Below, in pieces: positions 16,517 to 25,185 of a stretch of DNA of 64,000 nt. The notes beneath the pieces were generated by a model, which had not been told where the DNA came from, did no database searches, and saw nothing but the letters and a program-made list of their open reading frames with translations. A program made the translations under genes and the position numbers. The stretch covers positions 1 to 64,000 of the forward strand of contig CAZFYX010000114.1 in the NCBI GenBank assembly GCA_964523885.1. Direction: 5' to 3'. The stretch comes from SHXO01 sp964523885. GTDB taxonomy: Bacteria > Pseudomonadota > Gammaproteobacteria > Burkholderiales > SHXO01. How positions within the stretch are numbered: position 1 is the stretch's first letter; every line of letters starts with the position of its first letter.

Positions 16517-16995
16517 CAGTGCATGGCGAGGAATGGACCCTCCCGGGCCGCTTCCACCGCCCGCGCCTTGGCGCTCGCCTGCAGGCAGCACGCCACCACC
16601 CCCGCGAGCGCCTCGTCGAACCACGGCTGCATGCCGGACACCGCTACCACCAGCCCGTCCTGCCACACGCTGCCCCACAACAGGGTCTGTCCGGGCCGGA
16701 CCAGCCAGGGTCGCAGCGCCTGCACTGCGTGGCTGTCGCACCGGGCCTGCCACGACACCCGGGCCTTGGCCCGGGCGAACTGCACATAGTCGGCATCCCA
16801 GTTCGCGCGGTTGATGCTGTGCTCGCAGAGGATGGCCTGCTCGAACGGCACCGACTCCGGTGCAGCGAGCGGGTCCATCACGACGATGTGCAGGCAGCCG
16901 CTGTCCCCGGCAGCCGGGTCGGTCATGGCGCGTGCGATGGTCGGCAGCGCGAGGTGGATCGCCCTTCGAGCGACCGCCTCGTCGATGATATGCAT
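16516..16995 (-). CDS. Conserved-looking protein coupled to udgX, unknown function
   Basis: 159 aa from ATG 16995 with RBS GGGAGAG. Mixed alpha/beta soluble protein; no signal peptide. The region EHSINRANWDADYVQFARAKARVSW followed by a Gly/Val-rich strand and SGMQPWFDEALAG loosely recalls the GlcG/HbpS fold, but I would not assign it. Its stop overlaps the udgX start (TGATG), so the two are translated together, suggesting a linked function. Confidence 0.7.
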   Translation of the reverse strand: MHIIDEAVARRAIHLALPTIARAMTDPAAGDSGCLHIVVMDPLAAPESVPFEQAILCEHSINRANWDADYVQFARAKARVSWQARCDSHAVQALRPWLVRPGQTLLWGSVWQDGLVVAVSGMQPWFDEALAGVVACCLQASAKARAVEAAREGPFLAMH

Positions 16996-17163
16996 TGCGG
17001 CTCTCTCCCTGTACTGAGGTTGGCGCATTCCAGCGGCATGCGCTGGACGGCGCTGGCGGGAGGATCGCAACATGGCAGCGTCGTTTCCCGGCGGCGGGTC
17101 GCGTACGGCCAGCAATCGAGGTGCCGAGCGGCGACGCCGCTGCGGTGTGCGCCGCGGAAACGA

Positions 17164-17187
17164 ATGCGGCGCCAGGAGGCGCCGCAT
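17164..17187 (-). terminator. Hairpin terminator of the sigma-54 activator gene
   Basis: A perfect 10-bp stem (ATGCGGCGCC and its complement) with a 4-nt loop lies 28 nt past the stop of the gene at 17215. The minus strand continues TCGTTTCC and the plus strand CGTCTTTC, so the U tract is short. Confidence 0.6.
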
Positions 17188-17214
17188 CGTCTTTCAGCAA
17201 GTTAGATGGCGCGC

Positions 17215-18699
17215 TCAGCCCGGGTGCCGCACCCCCGGGGTCGCGCCGCTGACCGGGCCGGGCTGGGCATAGCCGGGCCCCGCTGACAAGGGCGCCGACA
17301 CCGTCGCGCTGCGGCCCTCGGCACTGCCCTGCGCAGACGCGTTGGGGTCGGTGGGCATCGGCGAGCCCGCCTTGGCATAGGCCTCCAGCCGGTTGTACAG
17401 CGTCTTCAGGCTGATGCCCAGGATCTCGGCTGCCCGCCGCTTGACGTTGCCGCAGCTGTTCAGCGTCGCGAAGGTGACCCGGCGCTCGATCTCCTCGAGC
17501 GGCGTGCCGATGCGCACGGTCAGGACCTCGGCGTTGTCCGGCTCGACGAAATTCGACGTCGCCATGTCCGGCTCGATCACCTGGTCCGACAGGATGAACG
17601 CTCGCTGCACGTAGTTCTTCAGCTCTCGCACGTTGCCCGGCCAGGTGTGGGAGTACAGCTTGGCGATCGACGCTCGGGAGAAGGTCTTGCGCGTGGCCTG
17701 TTCACGGTTGTGCTGGTCCAGGAAGTACTGGGCGAGCAGCTCGATGTCGGTGCCGCGTTCGCGCAGCGGGGGAATGTTCACCGGGAACACGTTCAGGCGG
17801 TGGTACAGGTCTTCGCGCAGGCGTCCGTCGATCACCGCCTTTTCCGGGTTGCGGTTGGTGGCGGCGATGATGCGCACGTCGGTTGCGATCGGCGTGCTGG
17901 TTCCCACCCGCATGAACGTGCCCGTCTCCAGGACCCGCAGCAACTTGACCTGCAGGTCCATCGGCATCTCGGTGATCTCGTCCAGGAAGATGGTGCCGCC
18001 GTTGGCGCGCTCGAAGAAGCCCTTGTGCTGGCGGTCGGCTCCGGTGAAGCTGCCCTTCTCGTGTCCGAACAGCTCGCTCTCGATGAGCTGCGGAGACACG
18101 GCGCCGCAATTGACCGGCAGGAACGGATGGCGCTTGCGCCGGCTCATCTCGTGGATGGTCTGTGCGCACAATTCCTTGCCGGTACCGCTCTCCCCGATCA
18201 GCAGCACGGTGGCGGAGGTCGGCGACACCCGGGCGAGCTGCTCGTAGAGCTGCTGCATGGTCGGTGAGTTGCCGAGGATGTGCCCGAAGCGGCCGAGCTT
18301 GCGCAGCTCGTCGCGCAGCTCGCCGATTTCCGCGTGCAGGTCCTGGCTGCGCGGGACGCGGTCGAGGATCGCCTTCAGGCGCGCGATGTCCACCGGCTTG
18401 AGCAGGTAATCCGTCGCGCCGGCACGCAGGGCACGAATCGCGCTCTCCATGCTGGCATGCCCGGTGAAGACGACCACTTCGGTGTTCTCCGGCGACTCCA
18501 GGTCGGCAACCAGGCTGGTGCCTTCCCCGTCCGGGAGCTGCAGGTCTGTAAGAAGTACATCCGGCGCTTGCCGGACCAGGTGGGCGCGGGCGCTGCGCAG
18601 GCAATCGGCTTTCGCCACGGTAAAACCATCGGCCTTGGCCAGTTCTGCCAGCGACTCGACGGTCTCCCGATCGTCGTCGACGATCAGAATGTGGGGCAT
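17215..18699 (-). CDS. NtrC-family sigma-54-dependent response regulator
   Basis: 494 aa. Receiver domain with phospho-acceptor Asp52 (LLTDLQLPDG) and Lys101; AAA+ domain with Walker A GESGTGKE (169-176), the sigma-54 contact loop as GSFTGA (216-221; consensus GAFTGA), Walker B GTIFLDE (235-241) and the arginine-finger region; a C-terminal Fis-type HTH (about 420-450, NVKRRAAEILGISLKTLYNRLE). It ends with a 40-residue low-complexity Ser/Pro/Gly tail. No sensor kinase gene is adjacent. It should activate sigma-54 promoters, and several near-consensus sites surround it. Confidence 0.92.
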   Translation of the reverse strand: MPHILIVDDDRETVESLAELAKADGFTVAKADCLRSARAHLVRQAPDVLLTDLQLPDGEGTSLVADLESPENTEVVVFTGHASMESAIRALRAGATDYLLKPVDIARLKAILDRVPRSQDLHAEIGELRDELRKLGRFGHILGNSPTMQQLYEQLARVSPTSATVLLIGESGTGKELCAQTIHEMSRRKRHPFLPVNCGAVSPQLIESELFGHEKGSFTGADRQHKGFFERANGGTIFLDEITEMPMDLQVKLLRVLETGTFMRVGTSTPIATDVRIIAATNRNPEKAVIDGRLREDLYHRLNVFPVNIPPLRERGTDIELLAQYFLDQHNREQATRKTFSRASIAKLYSHTWPGNVRELKNYVQRAFILSDQVIEPDMATSNFVEPDNAEVLTVRIGTPLEEIERRVTFATLNSCGNVKRRAAEILGISLKTLYNRLEAYAKAGSPMPTDPNASAQGSAEGRSATVSAPLSAGPGYAQPGPVSGATPGVRHPG

Positions 18700-18833
18700 G
18701 GGTAGATCTCCTAGTTATGGTTCGTGCGTGTCCGCCGCACGCGCCTTGCAGGACTTAGCAGTCCGCGGGCCACCTCAGGAAATGGCCTAACCTGCTGTAT
18801 CTTTTTCAGTCTCCATATTGGGGAAGATTGTAG

Positions 18834-18867
18834 GATTTGCAACCACCGGTAGTTCTTACCGCAAATC
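18834..18867. promoter_or_regulatory. Nested inverted repeat, possible operator or UAS
   Basis: GATTTGC (18834) and GCAAATC (ending 18867) flank an inner CGGTA-GTTCT-TACCG. It lies about 165 bp upstream of the sigma-54 promoter at 18999 and about 135 bp upstream of the activator gene start, positions suited to an enhancer or autoregulatory site. Confidence 0.4.
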
Positions 18868-18998
18868 TTGAAAAGACGTGAACCGGCGGCCGGGCTGGGA
18901 CGACGCGCACCACCCCGCGCGGGGTAAGGTCTGCCCCCTCCAGGTCCTGACGTTCCTGCTGCACCAGTCGCCGGTCGGTGGGGCAAGCCCCATGCCGC

Positions 18999-19014
18999 GG
19001 GCACGTCGGTTGCG
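18999..19014 (+). promoter_or_regulatory. Sigma-54 promoter for the DUF421 gene
   Basis: GGGCACGTCGGTTGCG, identical to the 4822 site. Predicted start near 19025, 61 nt before the ATG at 19086. Confidence 0.75.
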
Positions 19015-19085
19015 GACCCCTGCGCCCCCGCGCTCTCCTCGGACTCCGCCATGGCAGCGGCGCGCCTGCTCCTGTTCGGATCAGT

Positions 19086-19577
19086 ATGAGCCTCGACTGG
19101 CACGAACTGTTCGGCTCGTCCATCGGCGTGCTCGAGCTCGTCGCGCGCGGCACCTCGATGTACTGGTTCCTTTTCCTTATCTTCCGGGTGATCCTGCGGC
19201 GCAACGTCGGTTCCATTGCCATCGCCGACGTGCTGCTGCTGGTGATCATCGCCGACGCGTCCCAGAACGCGATGGCCGGTGAGTACACCAGCGTCACCGA
19301 CGGCTTCGTGCTGGTCGGGACGATCGTCTTCTGGAATTACATGCTGGACCTGCTGGCGTACCGCTGGAAGGCCCTGCGCCGATTCCTCGAACCGCCACCG
19401 CTGCTGCTGGTGCGTGACGGTCAGCTCCTGCGCCAGAACATGCGCCGGGAGCTGGTCACCGAGGACGAGTTGCTCGCGCAACTGCGCCAGCAGGGCGTGG
19501 ACAAGCTGCAGCAGGTCAAGCGCGCGTTCATGGAGAGCGATGGCAGCGTCACGGTGATCCAGCACCGCAAGACCTGA
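19086..19577 (+). CDS. DUF421/YetF-family membrane protein
   Basis: 163 aa. Three N-terminal hydrophobic helices (through about residue 85, including SMYWFLFLIFRVILRR and IADVLLLVIIADASQNAM) precede a cytoplasmic alpha/beta domain (PPPLLLVRDGQLLRQNMRRELVTEDELLAQLRQQGV) that is the YetF C-terminal signature. The function is not established; YetF-like proteins are associated with spore or stress physiology. It stands alone behind a sigma-54 promoter and divergent from the activator gene. Confidence 0.85.
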   Translation: MSLDWHELFGSSIGVLELVARGTSMYWFLFLIFRVILRRNVGSIAIADVLLLVIIADASQNAMAGEYTSVTDGFVLVGTIVFWNYMLDLLAYRWKALRRFLEPPPLLLVRDGQLLRQNMRRELVTEDELLAQLRQQGVDKLQQVKRAFMESDGSVTVIQHRKT

Positions 19578-19661
19578 GGAACGGGCGCGGCGTCCACCGG
19601 CGCTGACCTTGATCCGGGCCGGCCGCCAGACCAGGCCGCGGGGACGACGGCAGCGTCGGTC

Positions 19662-19925
19662 TCAGTCGGGCACGTCGCCTGAGCCGAGCGCTTCCATTGC
19701 CGTGGCGAGGAAGCCGCTGTAAGCCCCGATCGCGGCGCCGAACATCAGCGCCGGCAACGCCGGGAACATGGTGGCGGCGGCCAGCGCACCCAGCGCCCCG
19801 CCGAGTGCGCCGGCAACGAGAACCCGGCGCGCACTGGGGCTGCCGCCAGGCTCCGGGGCCTGCGGCGACAGCCAGACCGGTGCGACCGACATCGTTTCCG
19901 CATCCATCTTCTGCAGTTCAGGCAT
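19662..19925 (-). CDS. Small glycine-zipper membrane protein
   Basis: 87 aa. RBS GGAGGATGTCCC precedes the ATG. A 35-residue soluble N-terminus (MPELQKMDAETMSVAPVW) precedes two hydrophobic Gly/Ala-rich segments (RVLVAGALGGALGALAAATMF and LMFGAAIGAYSGFLATAM). The second is similar to the zipper of the protein at 3550. It may oligomerise in the inner membrane. Function unknown. It is convergent with the DUF421 gene. Confidence 0.65.
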   Translation of the reverse strand: MPELQKMDAETMSVAPVWLSPQAPEPGGSPSARRVLVAGALGGALGALAAATMFPALPALMFGAAIGAYSGFLATAMEALGSGDVPD

Positions 19926-19955
19926 GGGACATCCTCCGGGCAGGACCCCTCTGGC

Positions 19956-19971
19956 AGCAGGCGGCGTGCCG
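19956..19971 (-). promoter_or_regulatory. Probable sigma-54 promoter for the small zipper gene
   Basis: The minus strand reads CGGCACGCCGCCTGCT: perfect -24 half and CTGC for TTGC in the -12 half. Predicted start near 19945, 20 nt ahead of the ATG at 19925. Confidence 0.5.
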
Positions 19972-20141
19972 GGCACGCCATGCACGACGGTCACGGGAGT
20001 CAAGACGGGAAGCGGCCTTGCGGGCCTGCAACACCGTTCCCGTCACATGCGGACGACAGTCGCTGCAGGAGTACGCCTGCAGAAGCAGGCCGATATCTGT
20101 ATCGATATACATCTTCTGCCGGCTCGCGATCTCATCCCTCT

Positions 20142-20157
20142 CGGCACGCGGGTTGCC
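20142..20157 (+). promoter_or_regulatory. Sigma-54 promoter for the glycan operon
   Basis: CGGCACGCGGGTTGCC has GGCAC-N5-TTGC with correct spacing. Predicted start near 20168, 43 nt ahead of the first gene at 20211. An A+T-rich TGTAT-N4-ATACA palindrome lies at about 20098-20111 and could be an activator site. Confidence 0.65.
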
Positions 20158-20210
20158 CGAACGCCATGCACGGGCCACCAGCCTTCCCCCAGCACCGGGA
20201 CCACCCCACG

Positions 20211-21380
20211 ATGCGACTAGTGCGCGAACTGACCAGCGCCGAGCAGTGGCGAGCCGCTCGCAACATCCTCGCCATCCGCCTCGACAACATGGGCGATGTG
20301 CTGATGACATCGCCGGCGCTGCGCGCCATCAAGGGTTGCGGGCGCCAGCGCCGCGTGACGCTGCTGACCTCCGAGTCGGGCGCAGCGGCCGCGCAGCACC
20401 TGCCGGAAGTGGACGAGGTCATCCGCTACGACGCACCGTGGGTGAAGAGCGTCTGGCAGGTCACTTCCATCGGTGCGCTGCGCTGCCTGAGCCAGATCAC
20501 CGAGCGGGGCTTCGACGCCGCCGTCATCTTCACCGTCTACTCGCAGAGTGCGCTGCCGGCGGCGACGCTGGCGTGGCTCGCGGGGATCCCGCTGCGGCTG
20601 GCGCATTCGCGCGAGAACCCGTACCAGCTGCTCACCGACTGGGTCAGCGAATCGGAGCCTCAGTCCGAGATCCGACACGAGGTGCGCCGCCAGCTCGAGC
20701 TCGTGTCCAGCGTGGGCTACGCCACGCCCGACGAACGCCTGTCCTTCCGGGTCGAGCCGGACGAACGCACGCGGGCGAGGACCAGGCTCGATCAGGCCGG
20801 CGTGGATCGCAGCAGGCCCTACATCGTCGTGCATCCGGGCGCGACCGCGGCCTCGCGGCGCTATCCAGCGTTGCAGTTCGCCGCCGCCACCCGGCTCATC
20901 GCCGCGCAGACGGGCCACCAGATCGTGGTGACCGGGGCGGCCGAGGAGCGCCAGCTGGTCGAGACCATACGCCGGCATGGCGCGCGGGGAACGATCGGGA
21001 TCGCCGGTGAGCTCGGACTGGGCGAGCTGGGCGCGGTGATCGAAGGCGCCGCACTGCTGATCGCGAACAACACCGGTCCGGTGCACATGGCCGCGGCGCT
21101 CGGCACGCCGGTGGTCGACCTGTATGCGCTCACCAATCCGCAGCACACGCCGTGGCGCGTGCTCTCGCGGGTGCTGTTCCACGACGTGCCATGCAAGTAC
21201 TGCTACAAGAGCGCGTGCCCCGAGGAGCACCATGCCTGCCTGCGCGAGGTGACGCCGCAGCAGGTCGCTCACGCCGCGCAGGAACTGCTGGAGACGGTCG
21301 AGCAGCGGCGCGACAACGTCCGTGTGCTGCCGCGCCGCCGGGCGCCACGGCCCGCCAGCGCCGCCGGCGCCAGCGCCTGA
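20211..21380 (+). CDS. Glycosyltransferase family 9 (heptosyltransferase-like)
   Basis: 389 aa GT-B enzyme of the ADP-heptose:LPS heptosyltransferase family. N-terminal RLDNMGDVLMTSPALRAI is the family signature; the C-terminal domain has VHPGATAASRRYP and NNTGPVHMAAALGTP, which binds the nucleotide sugar. A Cys/His cluster near the C-terminus (CKYCYKSACPEEHHAC) is often seen in exopolysaccharide-type GT9 proteins. First gene of a six-gene operon; 87 nt separate it from the carbamoyltransferase. The acceptor is unknown; the link to gmhB at 693 suggests heptose as donor. Confidence 0.88.
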   Translation: MRLVRELTSAEQWRAARNILAIRLDNMGDVLMTSPALRAIKGCGRQRRVTLLTSESGAAAAQHLPEVDEVIRYDAPWVKSVWQVTSIGALRCLSQITERGFDAAVIFTVYSQSALPAATLAWLAGIPLRLAHSRENPYQLLTDWVSESEPQSEIRHEVRRQLELVSSVGYATPDERLSFRVEPDERTRARTRLDQAGVDRSRPYIVVHPGATAASRRYPALQFAAATRLIAAQTGHQIVVTGAAEERQLVETIRRHGARGTIGIAGELGLGELGAVIEGAALLIANNTGPVHMAAALGTPVVDLYALTNPQHTPWRVLSRVLFHDVPCKYCYKSACPEEHHACLREVTPQQVAHAAQELLETVEQRRDNVRVLPRRRAPRPASAAGASA

Positions 21381-21467
21381 TCCCGCCCGCGAGCGCCAGG
21401 ATGCGATCCACACCGCCCGCCCGCCCTGGATCGGGGCGCACCTTTCCGCGCGCCGGGTGACGGCTTC

Positions 21468-23201
21468 ATGTACACCCTGGGCATCAACGCCGCCTTTCAC
21501 GACTCTGCCGCCTGCCTGGTGCACGACGGCCGCGTCATCGCAGCGGCCGAGGAGGAGCGCTTCACCCGCATCAAGCACGCCAAGCGGCCGCTGCCCTTCA
21601 CCGCCTGGGAGCTGCCCTACCACGCCATCGACTACTGCCTGCGGGAAGCGCACATCGAGCTGACCGTTGTGGACCACGTCGCGTACGCACTCGATCCGAG
21701 CCTGCTGGAGATCACTGCGCCGGGCGCACCGACGATCGAACTGCCGCTGGAGCCCTCCGCCGCAGCCTGGCCCGTGGGCGCCGGCTCGCCCTGGGATCCG
21801 CTGTTCCTGTCGTACGTGGTCAACGCCCCGCGCCAGCTCGCAGACGGCGCCCCGCACCATCTGGCGCAACGCTTCCGCGGCGTCCGGCCGGATGGCCCGT
21901 TCCGCTGGCACTTCGTCGAGCACCATGCCGCGCACGAGGCGAGTGCCTGGCTCGCGGCGCCATTCGAGCGCTGTGCCGTGCTCACGCTCGACGGACGCGG
22001 CGAGCGCGCCACCACCACCTTCGGCGTCCATCGCGACCACCGCTTCCGTCGGCTCAAGCAGGTGGACTACCCGCACTCGCTCGGCCTGCTCTACGAAGCC
22101 GTCACCAGCCACCTGGGCTTCCTGCACTCCAGCGACGAGTACAAGGTGATGGCCCTGGCGAGCTACGGCACGCCGCGCTTCGTGGACGAGTTCCGCGCCA
22201 TGGTGCAGCTCGACTCCAGCGGCGGGTACACCGTGGCCTGCACCGGACTCGCCGAACGCTTCGGTCCGCCACGTCAGCGCGGTGAGCCGATCACCCAGCG
22301 CCACATGGACCTCGCCGCGTCACTGCAACGGGTGCTGGAACAGGTCGTCCTGGAGCTCGCGGCCTGGCTGCGCGAGGCCACCGGGGAACGCAACCTGGCG
22401 ATGGCCGGCGGGGTCGCCCTGAACTGCGTGATGAATGCCCGCGTGCGCGACAGCGGCGTTTTCGACAACGTATGGGTCCAGCCCGCGGCCGGAGATGCCG
22501 GCACCGCGCTGGGCGCCGCGGTGCTGGTCGACTTCGAGCAGCGCGACGGCCGCCGCTGGAAGATGGAGCACGCCTACTACGGGCCGGGCTACTCGGACCA
22601 GGAGATCGAGGCGGTGCTGCGCTGGACCGGCGTGCCCTACCGGCGCAGCGCGAGCATCGCTGCGGACGCTGCGGCGCTGCTCGCCCAGGATCGCATCCTG
22701 GGCTGGTTCCAGGGCCGGATGGAGTTCGGCCCGCGTGCGCTCGGCGCGCGCTCGATCCTGGCCTCGCCGCTGGACGCAGGGATGCAGGCGCGGCTGAACG
22801 GCCTGAAGGACCGGGAGGACTTCCGTCCGGTCGCCCCCGTGGTGCTGGAGGAAGCGCTCTGCGACTGGTTCACCCCTGCGCAGGCGAACGGCGGCACCTC
22901 TCCCTACATGCTGTTCGTATACGGCGTGCGGCCGGAACAGGCAGCCCGGATTCCGGCGGTGCGCCACGTCGATGGCACCGCGCGGGTGCAGACCGTGAAC
23001 CGCGCGCAGAACCCGCGCTACTACGAGACCATCCGCGCGTTCGGCGAGCGCACCGGCGTGCCGGTCCTGGTCAACACCTCCTTCAACACGCGCGGCGAGC
23101 CGATCGTGTGCACGCCTCGCGACGCCCTCGAATCGTTCTGGACCACACCGCTGGACGCACTCGCCATCGGTCAGTTCATCGTGGAGAAGCCCCGGCCGTG
23201 A
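21468..23201 (+). CDS. Carbamoyltransferase (NodU/CmcH family)
   Basis: 577 aa. The N-terminal Kae1-like domain begins GINAAFHDSAACLV, with the metal-binding HHAAHEASA motif and AMAGGVALNCVMNARV; the C-terminal YrdC-like domain has GPRALGARSI and NTSFNTRGEPIVC. These enzymes transfer a carbamoyl group from carbamoyl phosphate, through carbamoyl-AMP, to a hydroxyl of a sugar or natural product. In this operon the acceptor is probably a sugar of the glycan. The stop overlaps the next gene (GTGA). Confidence 0.92.
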   Translation: MYTLGINAAFHDSAACLVHDGRVIAAAEEERFTRIKHAKRPLPFTAWELPYHAIDYCLREAHIELTVVDHVAYALDPSLLEITAPGAPTIELPLEPSAAAWPVGAGSPWDPLFLSYVVNAPRQLADGAPHHLAQRFRGVRPDGPFRWHFVEHHAAHEASAWLAAPFERCAVLTLDGRGERATTTFGVHRDHRFRRLKQVDYPHSLGLLYEAVTSHLGFLHSSDEYKVMALASYGTPRFVDEFRAMVQLDSSGGYTVACTGLAERFGPPRQRGEPITQRHMDLAASLQRVLEQVVLELAAWLREATGERNLAMAGGVALNCVMNARVRDSGVFDNVWVQPAAGDAGTALGAAVLVDFEQRDGRRWKMEHAYYGPGYSDQEIEAVLRWTGVPYRRSASIAADAAALLAQDRILGWFQGRMEFGPRALGARSILASPLDAGMQARLNGLKDREDFRPVAPVVLEEALCDWFTPAQANGGTSPYMLFVYGVRPEQAARIPAVRHVDGTARVQTVNRAQNPRYYETIRAFGERTGVPVLVNTSFNTRGEPIVCTPRDALESFWTTPLDALAIGQFIVEKPRP

Positions 23202-24175
23202 GCCTCGCAGCATCCGTCGTGATCCCCACCTTCCGCCGCCCGCATCTGCTGCATCGCTGCCTGGTGCCGCTGCTGTCGCAGGCCCTCGATCCCCGTGCCT
23301 ACGAGATCATCGTCGTGGACGATGGCCGCGACCCGCTCACGCGCACGGTGGTCGACACGCTGGTGCACCGGCATCCCGGCGGCCCGGCCCTGCGCTACCT
23401 GCAGCCGCCCGCAGGCCGGCGCGGGCCGGCCGCGGCGCGCAACTGCGGCTGGCGCGCCGCACAGGGCCGGGTGATCGCCTTCACCGACGACGACACCATC
23501 CCGTTCGTGGACTGGCTGTGCGAAGGCCTCAAGGCGATGGTCCCCGGCGTGGCCGCCGCAGCCGGGCGGGTGAAGGTGCCGATCCCGGACTGGCCCACCG
23601 ACTACCAGCGCAACGTCAAGCGCATGGAGACCGCGGAGTTCGTCACCGCGAACTGCTTCGTCCTCCGCGACACGCTAGAGCGGATCGGCGGATTCGACGA
23701 GCGCTTCACGCGGGCCTGGCGCGAGGACTCCGACCTGCACTTCACCCTCCTCGAGCAGGGTGGCGAAGTCGTGAGCGCGCAACGCGCACTGGTGCTGCAC
23801 CCCGTGCGCGAGGCCGCGTGGGGCGTCAGCCTGCGCGAACAGCGCAACATGGCCTTCGATGCGCTGCTGTACAAGAAGCATCCCGCGCTGTACCGGCAGC
23901 GCATCCGGCCCCGCCCGCCCCTGGCCTACTACGGCGTGGTGCTCGCGCTGGTCGCGGTGCTGGCCGCCGCGGCGGCCGGCCAGTTCGCGCTGATGCTCGC
24001 CGCCGCGGCCATCTGGCTGCTGCTCACGTGGAAGTTCTGCCGCTTGCGGCTGAGCGGGACCTCCCACCGGCCCCGGCACGTGGCCGAGATGGTCGCCACG
24101 TCGGTCGCCATCCCGGTCGCCGCCGTCTACTGGAGGCTGGCAGGCGCGCTGCGGTATCGCGCACCGTTCGCCTGA
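23198..24175 (+). CDS. Glycosyltransferase family 2 with C-terminal membrane helices
   Basis: 325 aa from GTG overlapping the carbamoyltransferase stop. GT-A fold: ASVVIPTFRRPHLL start, VVDDGRD, AAARNCGWRAAQG and the metal-binding DDD of FTDDDTIP; GGFDERFTRAWREDSDLHF supplies the ED base motif. Two hydrophobic helices (about 250-290) anchor it at the inner membrane, suggesting a lipid-linked acceptor. An inverting polymer- or core-building enzyme is inferred. Confidence 0.88.
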   Translation: MSLAASVVIPTFRRPHLLHRCLVPLLSQALDPRAYEIIVVDDGRDPLTRTVVDTLVHRHPGGPALRYLQPPAGRRGPAAARNCGWRAAQGRVIAFTDDDTIPFVDWLCEGLKAMVPGVAAAAGRVKVPIPDWPTDYQRNVKRMETAEFVTANCFVLRDTLERIGGFDERFTRAWREDSDLHFTLLEQGGEVVSAQRALVLHPVREAAWGVSLREQRNMAFDALLYKKHPALYRQRIRPRPPLAYYGVVLALVAVLAAAAAGQFALMLAAAAIWLLLTWKFCRLRLSGTSHRPRHVAEMVATSVAIPVAAVYWRLAGALRYRAPFA

Positions 24176-24184
24176 GCCGGAAGC

Positions 24185-25183
24185 ATGCTCGAGTCCACGG
24201 CGGCGCTCCCCGCGTTCCTGCAGATCGAGCCGGTGGGCCGCTGCAACCTGCGCTGCCGGATGTGCCCGGTGCAGTACCGCGATCACCACGGCACATCCGC
24301 GCTGCTCGATTTCGAGGCATTCTGCACCCTCCTCGACGGCTTCCCGTCGCTGCGCGAGCTGCACCTGCAGGGACTGGGCGAGCCGCTCATGCATCCGCGC
24401 TTCTTCGACATGGTGCGCCATGCAGCGGCCCGCGGCATCGCGGTTTCCACCAACACCAACCTGACCCTGCTCACGGCCGCCCGGGCGCGGGCGGCAGTCG
24501 ATTGCGGCCTGAGCGAGATCAGCGTGTCGCTGGACGCGGCTTCCTCGCCGCTGTACGAGTCGATCCGCGTCGGCGCGCGCCTGCCGCGCGTGCTGCGCAA
24601 CCTCGACCGCCTGATGGCGGCACGGCGCACCAGTGCGCGCCCGCCGCGCGTGCGCATCGTGACCGTCCTCATGCGACGCAACCTCGCCGAGCTCACCGCG
24701 ATGGTGGACCTGGCGGCACGCGTCGGCGTCGACGGCGTCTTCGTCCAGCGGCTGTGCCACGACTTCGCGGAGTCGAGCCTGCCCCCTGCCTATCACCCGA
24801 TGCGCGCCTTCGTGGACGGCGAGGCACTGGAACAGGCCGATTTCGAGGCGATGCGGCTGGCGTTCGATGCGGCGCGGAGGCGAGCGCACGCGTTGCGGAT
24901 CGAGCTGCGCCTGCCCCGCATCGAGCCGGTCGCACCCGCCATCGCACCACACGCTCCTCGCTGCGACTGGCCATGGCGGGGTGCGTACGTCAGCTGTCGC
25001 GGCGAGGCGATGCCGTGCTGCATGGTGGCGACGCCCGACCGCGCCTGCATGGGCGACATGCTGCACGACGGCGTCGCCGAAGTCTGGAACGGCGCCGCGT
25101 ACCGGCGCTTCCGCGAGGGCCTGCTGCACGACACGCCCGCGGAGATCTGCCGCAGCTGCTCCCTGTACCGGGGCACGTTCTGA
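24185..25183 (+). CDS. Radical SAM/SPASM-domain protein
   Basis: 332 aa. CNLRCRMC (Cys20, Cys24, Cys27) binds the SAM-cleaving 4Fe-4S cluster. GLGEPLMHP is the GGE-like SAM motif. The C-terminal SPASM region has Cys in CDWPW, CRGEAMPCC and CRSC for auxiliary clusters. Radical SAM/SPASM proteins modify peptides or oxidise alcohols and sugars. It lies between glycosyltransferases (9 nt after the GT2, 2 nt before the GT9), so a sugar or lipid-linked saccharide substrate is likely. No precursor peptide gene is visible nearby. Confidence 0.88.
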   Translation: MLESTAALPAFLQIEPVGRCNLRCRMCPVQYRDHHGTSALLDFEAFCTLLDGFPSLRELHLQGLGEPLMHPRFFDMVRHAAARGIAVSTNTNLTLLTAARARAAVDCGLSEISVSLDAASSPLYESIRVGARLPRVLRNLDRLMAARRTSARPPRVRIVTVLMRRNLAELTAMVDLAARVGVDGVFVQRLCHDFAESSLPPAYHPMRAFVDGEALEQADFEAMRLAFDAARRRAHALRIELRLPRIEPVAPAIAPHAPRCDWPWRGAYVSCRGEAMPCCMVATPDRACMGDMLHDGVAEVWNGAAYRRFREGLLHDTPAEICRSCSLYRGTF

Positions 25184-25185
25184 GG

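Larger units (their letters stand above)
18700..19085. other. Divergent regulatory region between the activator and the DUF421 gene
   Basis: 386 bp. It contains an A+T-richer stretch (about 18780-18880), a nested inverted repeat at 18834-18867 and a sigma-54 promoter at 18999. No open frame with coding character was found. A TACAAT on the minus strand (18827-18832) could be the -10 box of the activator gene, but no matching -35 is seen. Confidence 0.6.

Noticed and set aside
23518..25185. In-frame N-terminal extension of the GT9 at 25186
   Set aside because: The frame is open back to 23518 but runs through the GT2 and radical SAM genes and is Arg/Pro/His-rich; a proper start with RBS is at 25186.
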